Assembly (NCBI RefSeq): GCF_003579925.1
Contig: NZ_QUAL01000154.1
Location: 1-64,000, forward strand
Direction of reading: 5' to 3'
Origin: Jiangella rhizosphaerae
GTDB taxonomy: Bacteria > Actinomycetota > Actinomycetes > Jiangellales > Jiangellaceae
Length of the DNA: 64,000 bases
The notes beneath the pieces are model-generated. The model had not been told where the DNA came from. It did no database searches and worked only from the letters and a program-made list of their open reading frames with translations. Shown piece by piece: positions 25,875 to 34,198 of the stretch (positions within the stretch are counted from its first letter, which is position 1; each line of letters starts with the position of its first letter). The translations under genes and the position numbers were made by a program.

Positions 25875-26165
25875 GTGAAGCTACCGCTCGACGACGCGCA
25901 GGCTCCCCTGTTCACGATCGGGCAGGTGTCGGACATGCTGGGAGTCCAGCATGCATTCCTGCGTCGTCTCGACCAGCAGGACGTCGTCCATCCGACCCGG
26001 TCCCAGGGTGGGCAGCGGCGCTACAGCCGGCACCAGATCGACCAAGTGATCGCTGTGCGCACCCTCCTCGAGGAGGGTCTCACGCTCGCCGGAATACGGC
26101 GAGTGTTCGAGCTACAGGCCAGGGTGGCCGATCTGGAGGCCCAGCTCGCCGAGTTGCGCGGCTGA
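25875..26165 (+). CDS. MerR-family transcriptional regulator
   Basis: 96 residues from GTG 25875, with GAGGTG upstream. Winged helix FTIGQVSDMLGVQHAFLRRLDQQDVVHPTRSQGGQRRYSRHQIDQV (about 16-60) and a short C-terminal coiled coil (LQARVADLEAQLAEL). It resembles HspR-type MerR proteins, which lack an effector domain. It probably controls itself and the acidic-protein gene before it. Confidence 0.85.
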   Translation: MKLPLDDAQAPLFTIGQVSDMLGVQHAFLRRLDQQDVVHPTRSQGGQRRYSRHQIDQVIAVRTLLEEGLTLAGIRRVFELQARVADLEAQLAELRG

Positions 26166-26224
26166 CGTTCCCCGGCACGACCGCGATCCAGTCCCGGCCT
26201 ACGAGCGGACGGCCGGAGGAGCGG

Positions 26225-26440
26225 GTGGCCGCCAGGCCGTCGGCGTCGGTCATAGCAGGTGAGGAGTTCTCCGCGGCCGGCTTCGCGGTGACCGCGCGCG
26301 GCGGCCGGCACGCCACCGTCTACGGCGACGAGCCGGACTGCACGAACCTCGGGTACGTCGTGGACGGTGACCTCTACCACCCGGGCGGATCGCTGCCAGA
26401 CTGGTTCCCGGGTGTGCCCGCTCCATGGTGGTGCCGGCCG
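26225..26440 (+). pseudogene. Fragment of an MBL-fold metallohydrolase
   Basis: One frame encodes GEEFSAAGFAVTARGGRHATVYGDEPDCTNLGYVVDGDLYHPGGSLPD, which matches the central part of UlaG-type metallo-beta-lactamase-fold hydrolases (GGRHA, then NxGYxVDG and YHPGxS). The N-terminal HxHxDH metal site and the rest of the enzyme are absent, and the frame runs on into the next gene without a stop. It looks like a remnant left between the MerR and response-regulator genes. Confidence 0.6.
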
Positions 26441-26453
26441 AGGTGGTGGACCG

Positions 26454-27110
26454 ATGCGCGCGATTCGAGTGGTCATCGCCGACGACGACGTGTTGCTCCG
26501 GGAGGGTTTGGCGAGCCTGCTGGAGCGCAACGGGTTCGAGGTGGTGGCGCAGGCAGGCGATGCGCCGGAGCTGCTGGACCTGGTGCATCGGCTCGAGCCG
26601 GAGCTGGTCATCGTCGACATCAGGATGCCGCCGGACCACTCGACGGAGGGGCTGGAAGCCGCGCACCTGATCCGGGCCGACCATCCCGACGTCGCGATCA
26701 TGGTGCTGTCGGCGCACGCCGAGGTCGAGCACGCCATGCAGCTGCTCGCCAGCGGTAGCGGCATCGGCTACCTGCTCAAGAGCCGGGTCACCGACGTCGC
26801 CGAGTTCGTCGACACGCTGCAGCGGGTGGCGAGGGGTGCGTCCGTCGTCGATCCGGCGCTGGTGCAGGAACTGGTGGGGGCCCGGCGACGGCACGATCCG
26901 CTCTCAGTGCTCACGGATCGTGAACGCGAGGTGCTCGCACTGGTCGCGGAGGGCCGGTCCAACGCCGGGGTGGCCAGGCGGCTGTGGGTGACCAAGGGAA
27001 CAGTCGAGAAGCACGTTCGCAGCATCCTCACGAAGCTGGACCTGCCGGAGACCGACGAGGACCACCGGAGGGTGCTCGCGGTCCTCACGTTTCTCGAGCA
27101 GCAGCGCTGA
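26454..27110 (+). CDS. NarL/LuxR-family response regulator
   Basis: 218 residues. Receiver domain with the acidic pair in IADDDVLLREG, phospho-acceptor Asp55 (VIVDIRMPPD) and Lys in YLLKSRV; C-terminal LuxR helix-turn-helix (LTDREREVLALVAEGRSNAGVARRLWVTKGTVEKHVRSILTKL, ~150-195). It likely takes its signal from the histidine kinase at 28221. The gene ends over the 3' end of a small gene on the other strand. Confidence 0.93.
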   Translation: MRAIRVVIADDDVLLREGLASLLERNGFEVVAQAGDAPELLDLVHRLEPELVIVDIRMPPDHSTEGLEAAHLIRADHPDVAIMVLSAHAEVEHAMQLLASGSGIGYLLKSRVTDVAEFVDTLQRVARGASVVDPALVQELVGARRRHDPLSVLTDREREVLALVAEGRSNAGVARRLWVTKGTVEKHVRSILTKLDLPETDEDHRRVLAVLTFLEQQR

Positions 27111-27234
27111 CGTCGTCGGCGCGGACCGCCAGCAGACGACCCGCCTCGCGCACGACCGACGGAATCGCGTCGAGCGGCACGTTGAGCATCCGCAGGAGGT
27201 CCTGTGTCGACAGGGCGTCGTCATAAGCCAGCAT
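27085..27234 (-). CDS. Small unknown protein with a strong ribosome site
   Basis: 49 residues from ATG 27234, with GGAAGGAGA about six bases upstream, which is the main reason to accept it. Sequence is helical and acidic (YDDALSTQDLLRMLNVPLD, then ADDVSAAARET). Its last 26 bases overlap the response-regulator gene on the other strand. No family is recognised; it could be a small regulator of the neighbouring two-component genes. Confidence 0.5.
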   Translation of the reverse strand: MLAYDDALSTQDLLRMLNVPLDAIPSVVREAGRLLAVRADDVSAAARET

Positions 27235-27429
27235 GACGGGTCTCCTTCCACCGCCTTGGCGGACCAGCATGCGCCCTGGCGCGGGCCCGTGTCGTCACGG
27301 CCAGCCGCCAACTGCCCTTCCGGCTAGCTGGAAGAGCGGAATGGTGGCTGGCCGCGATGTGCGCACGGGCCACGCGGCGCGATGCTGGAGCACGAGCCGT
27401 CGATGTCGAGAACGTGTGGGGAGGTCGCG

Positions 27430-27837
27430 ATGAACCGCCCGGCAGACGTGGTCGAGTTGTTCCCCCACACCGCGCCTCGCACCAATTCTCGCGGCGGCGC
27501 CCATGACGTCGTGGTGCCGGGCCGGAAGCATCCCCCCAGCGCTGACCCCTGGCGCCACGACGCTCAAGCCGGCGATCCCCTCCACGCCGGCTCGCGCGCG
27601 GCCGACCACCGCGCAACCCTCGGCGTCGCCGCCGACGCCCAGTTCGCCACCGTGCACGGAGAACACCACACCGGCCTGCTCCGGGTCCGGCTGGCGGGAG
27701 ATGGCGGCGACGCTGAGGAGTACGTCTTGGACGTCCAGCAGGCACTGCACCTGTCGCAGCGCCTGCGGGACGCGGCCACGGCCATGCAGGCGTTCCTCGC
27801 GGTGCGGACCTTCGGCCCCAGCCGGGTTTCCGGTTAA
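27430..27837 (+). CDS. Hypothetical protein
   Basis: 135 residues from ATG 27430 with GGGGAGG upstream (27418-27424). The N-terminal half is Pro/His-rich and low in order; the C-terminal half has strand-helix character (FATVHGEHHTGLLRVRLAG, EEYVLDVQQALHLSQRLRDAATAM). No domain recognised. It stands just before the second response regulator. Confidence 0.5.
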   Translation: MNRPADVVELFPHTAPRTNSRGGAHDVVVPGRKHPPSADPWRHDAQAGDPLHAGSRAADHRATLGVAADAQFATVHGEHHTGLLRVRLAGDGGDAEEYVLDVQQALHLSQRLRDAATAMQAFLAVRTFGPSRVSG

Positions 27838-27877
27838 CAGGCATGCCACCTGCATGCCCTGGTGCAATGCTGGTGGA

Positions 27878-28243
27878 GTGGTGCGGCGCTGTGTCATCGT
27901 TGACGACAACGAGCGATTCCTGGCAGCGGCGCGTTCGAGCCTCGAGCGCGGTGGCCTGGAGGTGGTAGCGACGGCGACGACGACCACAGACGCACTCGAG
28001 AAGATCGACGCCCTGAAACCGGACGTCGTGCTGGTGGACATCGCGCTGGGAGCCGAGAGCGGTCTCGACCTCGTCCGGCGGATCGTCGAGGCGACGCCGT
28101 CGGGTCCGCACGTGGTGCTGATCTCGACACATCGCGAAGAGGACGTCGCGGAACTGGTGTCGGCCAGTCCCGCGGCCGGGTTCGTCTGGAAGGCCGACCT
28201 GTCGGCGAGGGCCGTGCGAGATGTGGTGGCGGCAGGAGAGTAG
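27878..28243 (+). CDS. Single-domain response regulator
   Basis: 121 residues, receiver domain only: CVIVDDNERFLAAARSSLE, phospho-acceptor Asp54 (VVLVDIALG) and Lys in FVWKADLSARAV. No DNA-binding output domain follows, so it may act by protein contact or as a phosphate sink. The start is uncertain (tandem GTG at 27878/27881, or ATG 27854). It overlaps the histidine kinase gene by 23 bases, so the two are translated together. Confidence 0.85.
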   Translation: MVRRCVIVDDNERFLAAARSSLERGGLEVVATATTTTDALEKIDALKPDVVLVDIALGAESGLDLVRRIVEATPSGPHVVLISTHREEDVAELVSASPAAGFVWKADLSARAVRDVVAAGE

Positions 28244-30224
28244 TGAGGTATCAGACGTACTGACCGGCCGGCCACTGCAGCGGTGGGCGGCCGGGGTGGC
28301 TACCGGTGTGGTTCTCGTGGTCGTGGCGACGGGTGTCGTCTGGTTGCTGAACCGGCAGTTCACACCGCGCGGGTTGCTCGTCGTCTACCTGCTCGCGGTG
28401 CTGCCCGTGGCGATGCGCTGGGGTGCCGGTCCCGCGATCCTGGTCGCCGCCCTGGGCGTGGGGACGTTCCTGGTGGTCATCGCGCCACCGCGGACCGGAG
28501 GGCCGGCCCTGGTGGCGCTCGGCGTGTTCGTGGCGACGGCGGTGATCGTGGCCGGGCTGGCGGCGGGGTTGCGCCGGTCGATCCGCGAGTCGCAGGAGCT
28601 GGCGGCGGAGCAGTCCGCGCTGCGGCGGGTCGCCACTCTGGTGGCAGAGGGGGTCCCGGCGCCGGAGCTGTTCGAGGCGGTGAGCCGCGAGGTCGGGCTG
28701 CTGTGTGACGCCGACCTTGCTCGGCTGGAACGCTACGAGCCCGACGGGACGGTGACCGGTGTCGGCTCGTGGGCGCGGGTGCCCGCCCGGCTCGCCGTCG
28801 GCACGCGCATCGAGCTGGACGGGGTCAGCGTGGCCCGCGAGGTGCGCCGCACCGGTGGGCCGGCCCGGGTTTCCGGGTACGCCTACGCGGATGGCGCCGT
28901 CGCCGCGGAGGCGCGCGAACTGGGCATCCGATCGTCGATCGGTTGCCCGATCATCGTCGACGGCCACCTCTGGGGCGTCGTCGTGGCGTCGTCGAAGAGC
29001 GCGAAGGCCTTCCCGCCGGGCACGGAGGCGCGGATCCAGCGCTTCACCGAGCTGGTCGCCACGGCCGTCACCAACGCCGAGGCCCGCGCGGCCGTGCGCC
29101 GCAACGCCGACGAGCAGGCCGCGCTACGCCGGGTCGCGACGCTGGCCGCCCGGGGCGACGCCGATCCGAGCCCGGTCTTCGCGATCGTCGCCGACCAGGT
29201 CCGCACGCTTCTGGGCGCCGACTGTACGTCGGTGTTGCGGTTCGAGAGCGACGAGACGGCGACCTACCTCGCCGCTCGCGGCTGGCGCGACGCGGAGCGG
29301 CGCAAGCCAGGGGCGAAGTGGTACCCGGAGGAGCCGTCGGTCATCGAGAACGTGCGCCGCACCGGCCAGCCGGCACGGCTGGACTACTCCGACGTGAAGG
29401 TGATCCAGGAGCTGCCGCCGAGCCTGCGTAGCGAGGGCATCCGGTCGGCGGTGGCCAGCCCGATCGTCGTCGAGTCGCGGCTCTGGGGGAGCATCGGCGT
29501 CGGGTCGCGCACACGGCTGCTGCCCGCCGACACCGAGCAGCGGCTGATCGCGTTCACCGAGGTCGTCGCGACCGCGATCGCCAACACCGAGAGCCGCACG
29601 GAGCTGGCCCGCTCGCGCGCCCGGGTCATCGCCGCGGCCGACGCCACCCGCCGCCGCCTCGAGCGCGACCTGCACGACGGCGCCCAGCAGCGGCTGGTCT
29701 CACTGGCGCTGGAGCTGCGCAACACCCAGGCGGAGGTGCCGGCCGAGCTGCCCGAGCTCAGCACGGCTGTCGGCCGGCTCGCCGACGACGTCACGCAAGT
29801 GCTGGACCAGCTGCGCGAGCTGTCGCGCGGCATCCACCCGGCGATCCTGTCCGAGGGCGGCCTGGGTCCGGCACTGCGCACCCTCGCCCGCCGCTCGCCT
29901 GTGCCCGTCGACCTGACCGTCCGCCTCGAGAGTCGCTACCGCGATGCCGTCGAAGTGGCCGCCTACTACGTCGCCTCCGAGGCCCTGACGAACGCCGTCA
30001 AACACGCCGAGGCCGACCACGTCGAGATTGTGGTCGAGGAGCGCGACGGCGTCCTGCATCTGCTCGTCGCCGACGACGGGGGTGGCGGCGCCGACCAGAC
30101 CCGTGGGACCGGGCTGACCGGACTGTACGACCGGGTCGCGTCGCTCGGCGGCACCATGCGGGTCAGCAGTCCGGTCGGTGACGGGACCCGCATTCAGGTG
30201 CACCTTCCCCTGCAAACGTCCTGA
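28221..30224 (+). CDS. NarL-type sensor histidine kinase with two GAF domains
   Basis: 667 residues. A membrane part with about four helices (residues ~22-115) is followed by two GAF domains (~135-290, ~300-450), then a HisKA_3 dimerisation domain with phospho-acceptor His485 in ERDLHDGAQQRL, and an ATPase domain (EALTNAVKHAEA, VADDGGGG, GTGLTGLYDRV). GAF domains may sense small molecules, redox or light. Likely partners are the two nearby response regulators. Confidence 0.93.
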   Translation: MWWRQESSEVSDVLTGRPLQRWAAGVATGVVLVVVATGVVWLLNRQFTPRGLLVVYLLAVLPVAMRWGAGPAILVAALGVGTFLVVIAPPRTGGPALVALGVFVATAVIVAGLAAGLRRSIRESQELAAEQSALRRVATLVAEGVPAPELFEAVSREVGLLCDADLARLERYEPDGTVTGVGSWARVPARLAVGTRIELDGVSVAREVRRTGGPARVSGYAYADGAVAAEARELGIRSSIGCPIIVDGHLWGVVVASSKSAKAFPPGTEARIQRFTELVATAVTNAEARAAVRRNADEQAALRRVATLAARGDADPSPVFAIVADQVRTLLGADCTSVLRFESDETATYLAARGWRDAERRKPGAKWYPEEPSVIENVRRTGQPARLDYSDVKVIQELPPSLRSEGIRSAVASPIVVESRLWGSIGVGSRTRLLPADTEQRLIAFTEVVATAIANTESRTELARSRARVIAAADATRRRLERDLHDGAQQRLVSLALELRNTQAEVPAELPELSTAVGRLADDVTQVLDQLRELSRGIHPAILSEGGLGPALRTLARRSPVPVDLTVRLESRYRDAVEVAAYYVASEALTNAVKHAEADHVEIVVEERDGVLHLLVADDGGGGADQTRGTGLTGLYDRVASLGGTMRVSSPVGDGTRIQVHLPLQTS

Positions 30225-30242
30225 TCACGTCGCTACGCTGGC

Positions 30243-31196
30243 ATGATGACCACGCAGCGCGATCCGTTCGCCGTCCGTGGCATCGGGCTGGGGCTGGCCG
30301 CGCTCGGCCGTCCGGGCTACCTGACGCTCGGTCACGGCCGCGACTTCACGGCGTCGGCGAGCGTCGACGAACTGCGCCAGCGCACACACGCCGTCCTCGA
30401 CGCCGCCTGGGCCGCGGGTGTCCGCTACGTCGACGCCGCCCGGTCGTACGGGCTGGCCGAGCAGTTCCTCGGCGAATGGCTGGCCGCAAATCCCGGCCGG
30501 CGCGCCGAACTCACGATCGGCTCGAAGTGGGGCTACACCTACACGGCGCAGTGGCGCGTCGCCGCGCCCGTCCACGAGGTCAAGGACCACTCGCAGGCGA
30601 CCTTCGAGCGGCAGTGGGCGGAGACCCTCGACGCGCTGGGCGGGCCGCCGGACGTGTACCTGGTGCACAGCCTCACCTCCGACAGCCCCGCCCTCGACGA
30701 CCGCCGGCTGCTGGACCGGCTGGCGCAGCTCGCGGCCGACGGCGTCCGGGTCGGCTTCTCCTCGAGCGGGCCGGACCAGGCGGCGGTGATCGACCGTGCA
30801 CTGGCCATGACGGCTGACGCCGCGGCCCCGTTCGGGGCGGTGCAGGCCACGTGGAACCTGCTCGAGCCGTCGGCCGGCCCGGCACTGGCCCGTGCTCACG
30901 ACGCCGGCTGGTTCGTCGTCGCCAAGGAGGCCGTGGCCAACGGCCGGCTCACCACCCGCGGCGACGTCGAGTCGTTCCTCACGGCGGCACTGGAGGCCGG
31001 AATCGCACCCGACGCGCTGGCACTGGGTGTCGTCGTACGGCAGCCGTTCGTCGACGTCGCGCTGAGCGGCGCCACCACCGTCGACCAGCTGCTCAGCAAC
31101 CTGTCCGACGCCGGCACCGACGGCGTCGTCCTGCCGGACCTGGCCGAGGACCCCGTCGCGTACTGGAAGATCCGCTCCGGCCTCGCCTGGACCTGA
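30243..31196 (+). CDS. Aldo/keto reductase
   Basis: 317 residues, (beta/alpha)8 NADPH oxidoreductase. Catalytic-type residues are Asp and Tyr in GVRYVDAARSYGLAEQFLGEWL, Lys in IGSKWGYTY and the position after DVYLVHSL; the cofactor end includes LSGATTVDQLLSNL. Substrate unknown; the family reduces sugars and other carbonyls. The stop codon is followed directly by a beta-lactamase remnant. Confidence 0.92.
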   Translation: MMTTQRDPFAVRGIGLGLAALGRPGYLTLGHGRDFTASASVDELRQRTHAVLDAAWAAGVRYVDAARSYGLAEQFLGEWLAANPGRRAELTIGSKWGYTYTAQWRVAAPVHEVKDHSQATFERQWAETLDALGGPPDVYLVHSLTSDSPALDDRRLLDRLAQLAADGVRVGFSSSGPDQAAVIDRALAMTADAAAPFGAVQATWNLLEPSAGPALARAHDAGWFVVAKEAVANGRLTTRGDVESFLTAALEAGIAPDALALGVVVRQPFVDVALSGATTVDQLLSNLSDAGTDGVVLPDLAEDPVAYWKIRSGLAWT

Positions 31197-31489
31197 CGGC
31201 ACCATCGCGGCTCGCCGAGGACGACCGCGCCGTCCTGGTCGACGCCATGCGTGACAACACCACCGGCGACGAGCTGATCCGGGCCGGGGTCCCCGACGGC
31301 TGGCCGGTCGCGGACAAGACCGGCTCGGCCGGCCACGGCGGCCGTAACGACATCGCCGTCGTCGAGCCGCCCGGCGCCGCCCCGATCGTGCTCGCGATCT
31401 ACAGCAACCGGCTCGACCCCGAGGCGGAGTCCGATTCCGCGCTCATCGCCGCCGCGGCCGAGATCGTCGTCGGGGCGCTCACCGGCTGA
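31196..31489 (+). pseudogene. C-terminal remnant of a class A beta-lactamase
   Basis: About 97 codons with the pattern of the last third of class A enzymes: DNTTGDELIRAGVPDGWPV, the KTG box in ADKTGSAGHGGRNDIAVV and PIVLAIYSNR. The active-site SxxK, the SDN loop and the Glu of the omega loop are missing, and there is no start codon, so it cannot be active. It begins within the stop of the aldo/keto reductase, which suggests a deletion joined the two genes. Confidence 0.8.
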
Positions 31490-31504
31490 CTGACGGTCAC
31501 CGGC

Positions 31505-32278
31505 TCACGGCTCCGACGGGCGCAGCCGCGTGCCGTACCGGGCGAAGAGCGCCTCGTTGTGGGCGTCGCCCTCGGGCACGTTCGCCGAGACCAGTACCGG
31601 CACCTCCTCGCCGGCCGCGAGCAGCTGGCCACACACTTCGGTCACGAGCAGCTGGGCGATCAGCACGCCGGTCAGCGACGACGTCGGCGTGATGCGCACC
31701 CCGTTCGGGAGCGCCAACGTGGCGTCACCGCGCGGGGAGCCGTTGTCGATCACCACGTCGGCCAGCTCGAACAACCGCTGCCCCGACGGGTGCCGCGACG
31801 TGATCCGGCTGCTGTGCTCGACCGACGTGATCGCGATGAGGGGGTGCCCGCCCGCCTTGGCCAGCCGGGCCATCTCGACGACGGAGCCGTTGCCGCCGGA
31901 GTTCGAGGTGATGACGAAGACGTCGCTGGGGTGGATCTCGGCGAGGTCGAGAATGCGCTGGGCCAGTGCGGGGTCGCGCTCTACGGTGGGGTCGAGGATC
32001 TCGCGCGGGTCCGCTCCGCCGTACATGACGAGGTCCTTGATCGACAGCGCGTTCGCCGGGACCAGCCCGCCGGCTCGGCCGACGATCTCGGCGGTGATGG
32101 AGCGCGAGTGCCCGGTCGCGAAGGCCTGGATCAGGCCGCCGGCGCCCAGGGCATCGGTGATCAGCCGCGCGGCCGCGGAGATGGCGTCGGCCTGCGTGGC
32201 GATCAGCCGGTCGGCCGCCTCCCGCAGGATCCGCGCGGCGGCGGCCTGGCCGATCGGCTCGAGGTCGGTGCTGGTCAC
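31505..32278 (-). CDS. SIS-domain sugar phosphate protein (UPF0309-like)
   Basis: 257 residues from GTG 32278, with GGAGG eight bases upstream. SIS fold with the phosphosugar-binding serines in ATGHSRSITAEIVGRAGG and VITSNSGGNGSVVEMARLAK. Such proteins isomerise or bind amino-sugar phosphates. It is the last gene of the leftward amino-sugar operon. Confidence 0.85.
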   Translation of the reverse strand: MTSTDLEPIGQAAAARILREAADRLIATQADAISAAARLITDALGAGGLIQAFATGHSRSITAEIVGRAGGLVPANALSIKDLVMYGGADPREILDPTVERDPALAQRILDLAEIHPSDVFVITSNSGGNGSVVEMARLAKAGGHPLIAITSVEHSSRITSRHPSGQRLFELADVVIDNGSPRGDATLALPNGVRITPTSSLTGVLIAQLLVTEVCGQLLAAGEEVPVLVSANVPEGDAHNEALFARYGTRLRPSEP

Positions 32279-32282
32279 GTGA

Positions 32283-33524
32283 TCATCCTCCGTGGCTGGA
32301 TCGATGGGCGAGCTCGTGCAGTGCCCCGGCGACGTGGTCGGCGGCGTCGGGGCGGAAGGGCGAGATGAGGACCTCGTAGGCGGGCGTGCCGAAGTCGGCC
32401 GCGGCCGGGAGGTAGCCGGCGTAGCCGTTGGCGTACCCGAGCAGCACCGCAGGTGCCGCGGCGTCGCGCAGCGACAGGAACGGCTCGCCGCCGATCCCTT
32501 GCATCGTCAGCCCGCCGAGGCGGACGACGCCCAGTTCCAGCGCGACCGGGTCCGGGCCGACGGCGTCGGCCGCGGTGTCGTCGTGGGTGCGTGCGGCAGC
32601 CGCCTCGACGCCCTGCAGCGCCGTGACCGCGGCGCGGCCGGCCGGGTCGTCGTCAGCGAGCTCGGCCAGCTGTGCGGCGAACTCCGCGCGCAGGCCGTCG
32701 AGCCGGTCCCGGTCGTCCTGCCGGGCCGGTAGAGTCAGCGTCCGCCGGGCCGCGACGATGCCGTCGTCGGCACTCCAGCTGCGGCCGGGCGTGGCGACGA
32801 GCGCGGACAACTGCCCGGCTGCCAGCTCGGCGAGGCGCCGCCCCTCGTCGACGGTCTGGGCGGTGCGGGTCCAGCGAGTGCTGATGTCGCCGGCGGCGCC
32901 GGTGGCGACGACGACCCAGGGCGACCCGCCGAGTGCCGCTCGCAACTCCTCCCGGATCCACGCCGTGAGGTCCCCGCTGACCACCGTCGACGACGCCGGT
33001 AGGACCGTCGGGTGGACCGGCACGACGGCCAGCACCCCGGTGGGCCGGCCGGTGGGCCCGAAGCGCAGTACATCGACCGGTACCCGCCGGTCACCGGCGT
33101 CGGTGGCGCGCCGTGAGCCGACACCGTCGAGCCCGCCCGAGATGTGGCTCGCTTCGCACTCGGCCTCGTTCGCGACCGCGCGCCGAGCCGCCTTGTCCGC
33201 CGCGTCGGCGACGGCGGTCAGCCAGGTGCCGGGCGTCGTGCCGCCGCCCGGGCGCGAGCCGACGTCGGGGCCGGAGTGCGTGTGCGTCGCGCACACCCAG
33301 ACCTCATCACCGATCCGGCGCCGGACCTCGGCGGCCAGGTCGGCATTCACACCGACCAGCTCGGCCACGACCAGCAGGAACCGGTCCGGCCCCGAGGCGA
33401 TCGACACGCAGTCGACCTGAAGCGGCGCCAGGACGCCGGCCGATGGCGAGGTGCGCGCGGCGTACCCGCCCATGGGCGTCCCGTCGGGCACCCTCAGCAG
33501 GGCCGTGCCGTGACCCACCCTCAT
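32283..33524 (-). CDS. Neutral-ceramidase-like hydrolase, no signal peptide
   Basis: 413 residues. CATHTHSGPD and VVPVHPTVLPASSTVVSGDL correspond to the zinc-binding histidine segments of neutral/alkaline ceramidases, but the protein is shorter than those (~650-700) and lacks a signal sequence. The setting in an amino-sugar operon suggests it removes an acyl group from an N-acylated sugar rather than from ceramide. The ATG overlaps the nanE stop (ATGA). Confidence 0.7.
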   Translation of the reverse strand: MRVGHGTALLRVPDGTPMGGYAARTSPSAGVLAPLQVDCVSIASGPDRFLLVVAELVGVNADLAAEVRRRIGDEVWVCATHTHSGPDVGSRPGGGTTPGTWLTAVADAADKAARRAVANEAECEASHISGGLDGVGSRRATDAGDRRVPVDVLRFGPTGRPTGVLAVVPVHPTVLPASSTVVSGDLTAWIREELRAALGGSPWVVVATGAAGDISTRWTRTAQTVDEGRRLAELAAGQLSALVATPGRSWSADDGIVAARRTLTLPARQDDRDRLDGLRAEFAAQLAELADDDPAGRAAVTALQGVEAAAARTHDDTAADAVGPDPVALELGVVRLGGLTMQGIGGEPFLSLRDAAAPAVLLGYANGYAGYLPAAADFGTPAYEVLISPFRPDAADHVAGALHELAHRSSHGG

Positions 33525-34198
33525 CGCAGTGCCTCGACCAGGCGCCGGGTGATGGCCATGGGGTTGGTGACCGCGGTTCCGACGACGACGGTGTGCGCGC
33601 CGGCCTCGAACCCGGCGAGCACCTCCTCGCGAGTCCAGAACCGGCCCTCGGCGACGATCGGGCAGTCCAGCTCGGCAGCCAGCGCCTTCACCAGGTCGAG
33701 GTCGGGCCCGTCGCCGGCGGCCGAACCGGGGCCGCCGGTGTATCCGGACAACGTCGTCCCGACCAGGTCGGCCCCGGCCGCGCGGGCGAACCGGCCCGAC
33801 TCCAGTGAGTCGACATCGGCCATCACGGGCACCCCCAGCTCGTCGTGGATCCGGGCCACCAGGTCGGTGAGCGAGCCGCCGTCGGGCCGTGGTCGCGCCG
33901 TCCCGTCGAGCGCCACCGCCGATGCCCCCGCCCGCACCACCGCTGCGGCGGAGCCGAACGTGGGCGTGATGTAGACACCGCCGCGGTCGCCGGTCTTGTT
34001 GATCCCGAGGATCGGCAGGTCGACGACGGCGCTGATGGCGGCCACGTCGGCCGGACCGTTCGCGCGGATCCCGGCTGCCCCGCCGGCTACGGCGGCCCGC
34101 GCCATGAGCGCCATCGGCCCCGGTCCGTGCAGCGGATTGTCCGGGCCCGCCTGGCAGGAGACCACGACGGAGCGGTACGGGAACACGGCGTCAGACAT
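33521..34198 (-). CDS. nanE: N-acetylmannosamine-6-phosphate 2-epimerase
   Basis: 225 residues from ATG 34198 (GGGAG about eight bases upstream; GTG 34207 is in frame). TIM barrel converting ManNAc-6-P to GlcNAc-6-P. Typical segments are VVVSCQAGPDNPLHGPGPM, GIRANGPADVAAI, PILGINKT, VMADVDSLE, GTTLSGYT and PIVAEGRFWT. It links the sialic acid/ManNAc route to GlcNAc-6-P. Confidence 0.95.
   Translation of the reverse strand: MSDAVFPYRSVVVSCQAGPDNPLHGPGPMALMARAAVAGGAAGIRANGPADVAAISAVVDLPILGINKTGDRGGVYITPTFGSAAAVVRAGASAVALDGTARPRPDGGSLTDLVARIHDELGVPVMADVDSLESGRFARAAGADLVGTTLSGYTGGPGSAAGDGPDLDLVKALAAELDCPIVAEGRFWTREEVLAGFEAGAHTVVVGTAVTNPMAITRRLVEALR

Noticed and set aside
31196-31489. Intact beta-lactamase gene
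   Set aside because: Only the last third is present; the serine active site is absent and there is no start codon of its own.
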